Source: Aphrocallistes beatrix (lineage: Eukaryota > Porifera > Hexactinellida > Sceptrulophora > Aphrocallistidae). From it: a stretch of DNA of 64,000 bases. The stretch lies in the NCBI GenBank assembly GCA_963281255.1, contig OY725502.1:2356001-2420000 (forward strand). The letters run 5' to 3'. Below the pieces are notes generated by a model. That model worked only from the letters and a program-made list of their open reading frames with translations. It made no database searches and was not told the origin of the DNA. Positions 54,201 through 64,000 of this stretch are shown here, piece by piece (position 1 is the first letter of the stretch; each line of letters opens with the position of its first letter). The position numbers and the translations under genes were made by a program.

Positions 54201-57200
54201 ATATTTATCAATTGTTTACTTTATGTATCTATTGTAAACAAAAGTAAACAAATAATTTTTCACATTGATCTGAAAATATGATATTCGATATACACACCCC
54301 TGAAAACCCCTTGTCAATCGTTGGAAGCTAGTTTCTAGCATATTTTTATCAATTGTTTACTTTATGTATCTATTGTAAACAAAAGCAAACAAATAATTTA
54401 TCACATTAATCTGAAAATATGATATTCGAAATATACACGCCTAAAAACCCTTTGTCAACCGTTGGAAGCAAGTTTCTAGTCTATTTTTGTAATTTGTTTA
54501 CTTTATGTATCTATTGTAAACAAAAGTAAACAAATAATTTATCACATCGATCTAAAAATATGATATTCGAAAACTACACCCGTAAAACCCCATGTCAACT
54601 GTTGGAAGCTAGTTTCTAGCCTATTTTTGATAATTGATTACTTTATGTATCTATTGTAAACAAAAGTAAACAAATATTTTATCACATTGATCTGAAAATA
54701 TAATATTCGAAAACTACACCCGTAAACCCCATGTCAACTGTTGGAAGCTAGTTTCTAGCCTATTTTTGATAATTGATTACTTTATGTATCTATTGTAAAC
54801 AAAATGTAAACAAATAATTTATCATATCGATCTGAAAATATGATATTCGAAATCTACACCCCTAAAAACCCCATGTCAACTGTTGGAAGCTAGTTCTATA
54901 CTATTTTTGTCAATTGTTTCCATTTGTATACTTTATGTATCAATTGTAAACAAAAGTAAACAAATAATTTATCATATCGATATGAATAAATGATATTCGA
55001 AATCTACATCCCTAAGAACCCCATGTCAACTGTTGGAAGCTAGTTTCTAGCCTATTTTTGTCAATTGTTTACATTATGTATCAATTGTAAACAAAAGTAA
55101 ACAAATAATTTATCACATTGATCTGAAAATATAATATTCGAAATATACACCCCTGAAAACTCCTTGTCAATCGTTGGAAGCTAGTTTCTAGCATATATTT
55201 ATCAATTGTTTACTTTATGTATCTATTGTAAACAAAAGCAAACAAATAATTTATCACATTGATCTGAAAATATGATATTCGAAATATACACGCCTAAAAA
55301 CCCTTTGTCAACCGTTGGAAGCAAGTTTCTAGTCTATTTTTGTAATTTGTATACTTTATGTATCTATTGTAAAAAAAAGTAAACAAATAATTTATCACAT
55401 CGATCTAAAAATATGATATTCGAAAACTACACCCGTAAAACCCCATGTCAACTGTTGGAAGCTAGTTCCTATACTATTTTTGTCAATTGTTTCCATTTGT
55501 ATACTTTATGTATCAATTGTAAACAAATGTAAACAAATAATTTATCATATCGATCTGAATAATTGATATTCGAAATCTACACCCCTAAAACCCCATGTCA
55601 ACTGTTGGAAGCTAGTTTCTATCCTATTTTTGTCAATTGTTTACATTATGTATCTATTGTAAACAAAAGTAAACAAATAATTTATCATATCGATCTGAAT
55701 AAATGATATTCGAAATCTACACCCCTAAAAACCCCATGTCAACTGTTGGAAGCTAGTTTCTAGACTATTTTTGTCAATTGTTTCCATTTGTTTGCTTTAT
55801 GTATCAATTGTAAACAAAAGTAACCAAATAATTTATCACATCGATCTAAAAATATGATATTCGAAAACTACACCCGTAAACCCCATGTCAACTTTTGGAA
55901 GCTAGTTTCTAGCCTATTTTTGATAATTGATTACTTTATGTATCTATTGTAAACAAAATGTAAACAAATAATTTATCATATCGATCTGAAAATATGATAT
56001 TCGAAATCTACACCCCTAAAAACCCCATGTCAACTGTTGGAAGCTAGTTCTATACTATTTTTGTCAATTGTTTCCATTTGTATACTTTATGTATCAATTG
56101 TAAACAAAAGTAAACAAATAATTTATCATATCGATATGAATAATTGATATTCGAAATCTACACCCCGTAAACCCCATGTCAACTGTTGGAAGCTAGTTTC
56201 TAGCCTATTTTTGAAAATTGATTACTTTATGTATCTATTGTAAACAAAAGCAAACAAATAATTTATCACATTGATCTGAAAATATGATATTCGAAATATA
56301 CACGCTTAAAAACCCTTTGTCAACCGTTGGAAGCAAGTTTCTAGTCTATTTTTGTAATTTGTTTGCTTTATGTATCAATTGTAAACAAAAGTAAACAAAT
56401 AATTTATCACATTGATCTGAAAATATGATATTCGAAATCTACACCCCTAAAAACCCCATGTCAACTGTTGGAAGCTAGTTCTATACTATTTTTGTCAATT
56501 GTTTCCATTTGTATACTTTATGTATCAATTGTAAACAAATGTAAACAAATAATTTATCATATCGATCTGAATAATTGATATTCGAAATCTACACCCCTAA
56601 AAACCCCATGTCAACTGTTGGAAGCTAGTTCCTAGACTATTTTTGTCAATTGTTTCCATTTGTATACTTTATGTATCAATTGTAAACAAAAGTAAACAAA
56701 TAATTTATCATATCGATATGAATAAATGATATTCGAAATCTACACCCCTAAGAACCCCTTGTCAATCGTTGGAAGCAAGTTTCTAGCCTATTTTTGTCAA
56801 TTGTTTACATTATGTATCAATTGTAAACAAAAGTAAACAAATAATTTATCACATTGATCTGAAAATATGATATTCGAAATATACGCGCCTAAAAACCCTT
56901 TGTCAACCGTTGGAAGCAAGTTTCTAGCCTATTTTTGTCAATTGTTTACATTATGTATCAATTGTAAACAAAAGTAAACAAATAATTTATCACATTGATC
57001 TGAAAATATGATATTCGAAATATACACCCCTAAGAACCCCTTGTCAATCGTTGGAAGCAAGTTTCTAGCCTATTTTTGTCAATTGTTTACATTATGTATC
57101 AATTGTAAACAAAAGTAAACAAATAATTTATCACATTGATCTGAAAATATGATATTCGAAATATACGCGCCTAAAAACCCTTTGTCAACCGTTGGAAGCA

Positions 57201-60200
57201 AGTTTCTAGCCTATTTTTGTCAATTGTTTACATTATGTATCATTTGTAAACAAAAGTAAACAAATAATTTATCACATCGATCTAAAAATATGATATTCGA
57301 AAACTACACCCGTAAACCCCATGTCAACTGTTGGAAGCTAGTTTCTAGCCTATTTTTGATAATTGATTACTTTATGTATCTATTGTAAACAAAATGTAAA
57401 CAAATAATTTATCATATCGATCTGAAAATATGATATTCGAAATCTACACCCCTAAAAACCCCATGTCAACTGTTGGAAGCTAGTTCTATACTATTTTTGT
57501 CAATTGTTTCCATTTGTATACTTTATGTATCAATTGTAAACAAATGTAAACAAATAATTTATCATATCGATCTGAATAATTGATATTCGAAATCTACACC
57601 CCTAAAAACCCCATGTCAACTGTTGGAAGCTAGTTTCTAGACTATTTTTGTCAATTGTTTCCATTTGTTTGCTTTATGTATCAATTGTAAACAAAATTAA
57701 ACAAATAATTTATCACATCGATCTAAAATATGATATTCGTAAACTACACCCGTAAACCCCATGTCAACTGTTGGAAGCTAATTTCTATCCTATTTTTGTC
57801 AATTGTTTATATTATGTATCTATTGTAAACAAAAGTAAACAAATAATTTATCAAATCGATCTGAATAAATGATATTCGAAATCTACACATCTAAAAACCC
57901 CATGTCAACTGTTGGAAGCTAGTTTCTAGACTATTTTTGTCAATTGTTTCCATTATGTATCAATTGTAAACAAAAGTAAACAAATAATTTATCACATTGA
58001 TCTGAAAATATGATATTCGAAATATACACCCCTGAAAACCCCTTGTCAATCGTTGGAAGCTAGTTTCTACCATATTTTTATCAATTGTTTACTTTATGTA
58101 TCTATTGTAAACAAAAGTAAACAAATAATTTATCATATCGATCTGAATAAATGATATTCGAAATCTACACATCTAAAAACCCCATGTCAACTGTTGGAAG
58201 CTAGTTTCTAGACTATTTTTGTCAATTGTTTCCATTTGTTTGCTTTATGTATCAATTGTAAACAAAAGTAACCAAATAATTTATCACATCGATCTAAAAA
58301 TATGATATTCGAAAACTACACCCGTAAACCCCATGTCAACTGTTGGAAGCTAGTTTCTAGCCTATTTTTGATAATTGATTACTTTATGTATCTATTGTAA
58401 ACAAAATGTAAACAAATAATTTATCATATCGATCTGAAAATATGATATTCGAAATCTACACCCCTAAAAACCCCATGTCAACTGTTGGAAGCTAGTTCTA
58501 TACTATTTTTGTCAATTGTTTCCATTTGTATACTTTATGTATCAATTGTAAACAAATGTAAACAAATAATTTATCATATCGATCTGAATAATTGATATTC
58601 GAAATCTACACCCCTAAAAACCCCATGTCAACTGTTGGAAGCTAGTTTCTAGACTATTTTTGTCAATTGTTTCCATTTGTTTGCTTTATGTATCAATTGT
58701 AAACAAAATTAAACAAATAATTTATCACATCGATCTAAAATATGATATTCGTAAACTACACCCGTAAACCCCATGTCAACTGTTGGAAGCTAGTTTCTAG
58801 CCTATTTTTGATAATTGATTACTTTATGTATCTATTGTAAACAAAATGTAAACAAATAATTTATCATATCGATCTGAAAATATGATATTCGAAATCTACA
58901 CTCCTAAAAACCCCATGTCAACTGTTGGAAGCTAGTTCTATACTATTTTTGTCAATTGTTTCCATTTGTATACTTTATGTATCAATTGTAAACAAATGTA
59001 AACAAATAATTTATCATATCGATCTGAATAATTGATATTCGAAATCTACACCCCTAAAAACCCCATGTCAACTGTTGGAAGCTAGTTTCTAGCCTATTTT
59101 TGATAATTGATTACTTTATGTATCTATTGTAAACAAAATGTAAACAAATAATTTATCATATCGATCTGAAAATATGTAATTCGAAATCTACCCCCCTAAA
59201 AACCCCATGTCAACTGTTGGAAGCTAGTTTCTATCCTATTTTTGTCAATTGTTTACATTATGTATCTATTGTAAACAAAAGTAAACAAATAATTTATCAT
59301 ATCGATATGAATAAATGATATTCGAAATCTACACCCCTAAGAACCCCATGTCAACTGTTGGAAGCTAGTTTCTAGCCTATTTTTGTCAATTGTTTACATT
59401 ATGTATCAATTGTAAACAAAAGTAAACAAATAATTTATCACATTGATCTGAAAATATGATATTCGAAATATACACCCCTGAAAACCCCTTGTCAATCGTT
59501 GGAAGCTAGTTTCTACCATATTTTTATCAATTGTTTACTTTATGTATCTATTGTAAACAAAAGTAAACAAATAATTTATCATATCGATCTGAATAAATGA
59601 TATTCGAAATCTACACATCTAAAAACCCCATGTCAACTGTTGGAAGCTAGTTTCTAGACTATTTTTGTCAATTGTTCCCATTTGTTTGCTTTATGTATCA
59701 ATTGTAAACAAAAGTAACCAAATATTTTATCACATCGATCTAAAAATATGATATTCGAAAACTACACCCGTAAACCCCATGTCAACTGTTGGAAGCTAGT
59801 TTCTAGCCTATTTTTGATAATTGATTAATTTATGTATCTATTGTAAACAAAATGTAAACAAATAATTTATCATATCGATCTGAAAATATGATATTCGAAA
59901 TCTACACCCCTAAAAACCCCATGTCAACTGTTGGAAGCTAGTTCTATACTATTTTTGTCAATTGTTTCCATTTGTATAGTTTATGTATCAATTGTAAACA
60001 AATGTAAACAAATAATTTATCATATCGATCTGAATAATTGATATTCGAAATCTACACCCCTAAAACCCCATGTCAACTGTTGGAAGCTAGTTTCTAGACT
60101 ATTTTTGTCAATTGTTTCCATTTGTTTGCTTTATGTATCAATTGTAAACAAAATTAAACAAATAATTTATCACATCGATCTAAAATATGATATTCGTAAA

Positions 60201-63200
60201 CTACACCCGTAAACCCCATGTCAACTGTTGGAAGCTAATTTCTATCCTATTTTTGTCAATTGTTTATATTATGTATCTATTGTAAACAAAAGTAAACAAA
60301 TAATTTATCAAATCGATCTGAATAAATGATATTCGAAATCTACACATCTAAAAACCCCATGTCAACTGTTGGAAGCTAGTTTCTAGACTATTTTTGTCAA
60401 TTGTTTCCATTTGTTTGCTTTATGTATCAATTGTAAACAAAAGTAACCAAATAATTTATCACATCGATCTAAAAATATGATATTCGAAAACTACACCCGT
60501 AAACCCCATGTCAACTGTTGGAAGCTAGTTTCTAGCCTATTTTTGATAATTGATTACTTTATGTATTTATTGTAAACAAAATGTAAACAAATAATTTATC
60601 ATATCGATCTGAAAATATGATATTCGAAATCTACACCCCTAAAAACCCCATGTCAACTGTTGGAAGCTAGTTCTATACTATTTTTGTCAATTGTTTCCAT
60701 TTGTATACTTTATGTATCAATTGTAAACAAATGTAAACAAATAATTTATCATATCGATCTGAATAATTGATATTCGAAATCTACACATCGAAAAACCCCA
60801 TGTCAACTGTTGGAAGCTAGTTTCTAGACTATTTTTGTCAATTGTTTCCATTTGTTTGCTTTATGTATCAATTGTAAACAAAATTAAACAAATAATTTAT
60901 CACATCGATCTAAAATATGATATTCGTAAACTACACCCGTAAACCCCATGTCAACTGTTGGAAGCTAATTTCTATCCTATTTTTGTCAATTGTTTATATT
61001 ATGTATCTATTGTAAACAAAAGTAAACAAATAATTTATCAAATCGATCTGAATAAATGATATTCGAAATCTACACATCGAAAAACCCCATGTCAACTGTT
61101 GGAAGCTAGTTTCTAGACTATTTTTGTCAATTGTTTCCATTTGTTTGCTTTATGTATCAATTGTAAACAAAAGTAACCAAATAATTTATCACATTGATCT
61201 GAAAATATGATATTCGAAATATACACCCCTGAAAACCCCTTGTCAATCGTTGGAAGCTAGTTTCTAGCATATATTTATCAATTGTTTACTTTATGTATCT
61301 ATTGTAAACAAAAGTAAACAAATAATTTTTCACATTGATCTGAAAATATGATATTCGATATATACACCCATGAAAACCCCTTGTCAATCGTTGGAAGCAA
61401 GTTTCTAGTCTATTTTTGTAATTTGTTTACTTTATGTATCTATTGTAAACAAAAGTAAACAAATAATTTATCACATCGATCTAAAAATATGATATTCGAA
61501 AACTACACCCGTAAAACCCCATGTCAACTGTTGGAAGCTAGTTCCTAGACTATTTTTGTCAATTGTTTCCATTTGTTTGCTTTATGTATCAATTGTAAAC
61601 AAAAGTAACCAAATAATTTATCACATTGATCTGAAAATATGATATTCGAAATATACACCCCTGAAAACCCCTTGTCAATCGTTGGAAGCTAGTTTCTAGC
61701 ATATATTTATCAATTGTTTACTTTATGTATCTATTGTAAACAAAAGTAAACAAATAATTTTTCACATTGATCTGAAAATATGATATTCGATATATACACC
61801 CATGAAAACCCCTTGTCAATCGTTGGAAGCAAGTTTCTAGTCTATTTTTGTAATTTGTTTACTTTATGTATCTATTGTAAACAAAAGTAAACAAATAATT
61901 TATCACATCGATCTAAAAATATGATATTCGAAAACTACACCCGTAAACCCCATGTCAACTGTTGGAAGCTAGTTTCTAGCCTATTTTTGATAATTGATTA
62001 CTTTATGTATCTATTGTAAACAAAATGTAAACAAATAATTTATCATATCGATCTGAAAATATGATATTCGAAATCTACACCCCTAAAACCCCATGTCAAC
62101 TGTTGGAAGCTAGTTCCTAGACTATTTTTGTCAATTGTTTCCATTTGTTTGCTTTATGTATCAATTGTAAACAAAATTAAACAAATAATTTATCACATCG
62201 ATCTAAAATATGATATTCGTAAACTACACCCGTAAACCCCATGTCAACTGTTGGAAGCTAATTTCTATCCTATTTTTGTCAATTGTTTATATTATGTATC
62301 TATTGTAAACAAAAGTAAACAAATAATTTATCAAATCGATCTGAATAAATGATATTCGAAATCTACACATCGAAAAACCCCATGTCAACTGTTGGAAGCT
62401 AGTTTCTAGACTATTTTTGTCAATTGTTTCCATTTGTTTGCTTTATGTATCAATTGTAAACAAAAGTAACCAAATAATTTATCACATTGATCTGAAAATA
62501 TGATATTCGAAATATACACCCCTGAAAACCCCTTGTCAATCGTTGGAAGCTAGTTTCTAGCATATATTTATCAATTGTTTACTTTATGTATCTATTGTAA
62601 ACAAAAGTAAACAAATAATTTTTCACATTGATCTGAAAATATGATATTCGATATATACACCCATGAAAACCCCTTGTCAATCGTTGGAAGCAAGTTTCTA
62701 GTCTATTTTTGTAATTTGTTTACTTTATGTATCTATTGTAAACAAAAGTAAACAAATAATTTATCACATCGATCTAAAAATATGATATTCGAAAACTACA
62801 CCCGTAAACCCCATATCAACTGTTGGAAGCTAGTTCCTAGACTATTTTTGTCAATTGTTTCCATTTGTTTGCTTTATGTATCAATTGTAAACAAAAGTAA
62901 CCAAATAATTTATCACATTGATCTGAAAATATGATATTCGAAATATACACCCCTGAAAACCCCTTGTCAATCGTTGGAAGCTAGTTTCTAGCATATATTT
63001 ATCAATTGTTTACTTTATGTATCTATTGTAAACAAAAGTAAACAAATAATTTTTCACATTGATCTGAAAATATGATATTCGATATATACACCCATGAAAA
63101 CCCCTTGTCAATCGTTGGAAGCAAGTTTCTAGTCTATTTTTGTAATTTGTTTACTTTATGTATCTATTGTAAACAAAAGTAAACAAATAATTTATCACAT

Positions 63201-64000
63201 CGATCTAAAAATATGATATTCGAAAACTACACCCGTAAACCCCATGTCAACTGTTGGAAGCTAGTTTCTAGCCTATTTTTGATAATTGATTACTTTATGT
63301 ATCTATTGTAAACAAAATGTAAACAAATAATTTATCATATCGATCTGAAAATATGATATTCGAAATCTACACCCCTAAAACCCCATGTCAACTGTTGGAA
63401 GCTAGTTCCTAGACTATTTTTGTCAATTGTTTCCATTGTATACTTTATGTATCAATTGTAAACAAATGTAAACAAATAATTTATCACATTGATCTGAAAA
63501 TATGATATTCGAAATATACACCCCTGAAAACCCCTTGTCAATCGTTGGAAGCTAGTTTCTACCATATTTTTATCAATTGTTTACTTTATGTATCTATTGT
63601 AAACAAAAGTAAACAAATAATTTATCATATCGATCTGAATAAATGATATTCGAAATCTACACCCCTAAGAACCCCATGTCAACTGTTGGAAGCTAGTTTC
63701 TAGCCTATTTTTGATAATTGATTACTTTATGTATCTATTGTAAACAAAATGTAAACAAATAATTTATAATATCGATCTGAAAATATGATATTCGAAATCT
63801 ACACCCCTAAAAACCTCATGTCAACTGTTGGAAGCTAGTTCCTATACTATTTTTGTCAATTATTTCCATTTGTATACTTTATGTATAAATTGTAAACAAA
63901 TGTAAACAAATAATTTATCATATCGATCTGAATAATTGATATTCGAAATCTACACCCCTAAAAACCCCATGTCAACTGTTGGAAGCTAGTTTCTAGACTA

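Larger units (their letters stand above)
34735..64000 (+). repeat. Satellite array, monomers about 130-150 bp, with higher-order repeats
   Basis: At least 29.2 kb of head-to-tail monomers (about 200), all in one orientation, running off the right edge. The consensus contains TTGTAAACAAAAGTAAACAA, ATAATTTATCA, ATCGATCTGA, ATGATATTCGAAAT, ACACCCCTAAAAACCCC, GTTGGAAGCTAGTTTCTAG, CTATTTTTGTCAATTGTTTA and ATTATGTATC. Main monomer types differ at the AAATCTACACCCC / AAATATACACCCC / AAAACTACACCCG block and at the CAACTGTTGG / CAACCGTTGG / CAATCGTTGG block. Larger identical blocks repeat at 838, 979, 1123, 1588, 1811 and 2234 bp. Short ORFs in it are by-products of the repeat. Confidence 0.97.

Noticed and set aside
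34735-64000. CRISPR-like repeat and spacer pattern
   Set aside because: The whole monomer is conserved, there are no unique spacers of constant length, and the host is clearly eukaryotic. It is a satellite.
1-64000. tRNA, rRNA and other structured RNA genes
   Set aside because: I saw no cloverleaf with an intact B box (GGTTCGA-type) in a suitable context and no rRNA-like segment; the GGTTCGACT words at 13419 and 24156 belong to MITE ends.

Overview
This is AT-rich nuclear DNA from an invertebrate animal; I cannot name the species. The evidence is a membrane-transporter gene split by a 23.7 kb intron with consensus GT/AG sites, several degenerate metazoan DNA transposons (P-like, MULE-like, Harbinger-like, two Tc1/mariner lineages, pogo-like and palindromic MITEs), a Gypsy LTR-retrotransposon relic, and a satellite array of at least 29 kb. 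There are no operons, ribosome binding sites or other bacterial signals.

The only host gene I can support is an MFSD2-like (lysophosphatidylcholine/Na+ symporter family) transporter on the + strand. Its penultimate exon is 9523-10260 and its last exon is 33967-34244, followed by a polyadenylation signal at 34377. Both exons fit the family in order, and the phase-1 junction restores the reading frame. The 5' exons are not seen and probably lie left of the window.

Layout. 1-9.5 kb is repeat-dense: a foldback MITE, a 33-bp minisatellite fused in frame to a decayed RING-finger ORF, a large inverted repeat (2.5-5.9 kb) holding a P-like transposon in its TA microsatellite, a Tc1-type MITE and a MULE-like transposase relic on the minus strand. 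10.3-34 kb is the transporter intron, a graveyard of insertions: nested MITEs at 13 kb, a Gypsy relic at 13.8-17.1 kb (minus), a DD37D mariner-type element at 19.1-20.5 kb (minus), a KRBA2-like integrase pseudogene interrupted by a Harbinger remnant at 20.8-22.7 kb, an internally deleted mariner at 25.8-26.9 kb, a foldback element carrying another MITE at 29.2-30.4 kb, and copies of a recurrent GC-hairpin repeat called 'family A' here (2.5, 5.4, 8.9, 17.3, 28.7, 30.8 and 34.6 kb). From about 34.73 kb to the right edge the DNA is a direct tandem satellite of about 140-145 bp (roughly 200 monomers) with higher-order repeats.

The points most worth following are these. The satellite monomer carries a CENP-B-box-like core and three forkhead-type motifs. 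The array starts directly next to a family A hairpin. Family A resembles Helentron-associated (HINE-like) elements and has structurally conserved hairpins. Two unrelated transposons sit in the same TA microsatellite of family A copies. A 27-bp copy of the transporter exon end, with its splice donor, lies inside the intron.
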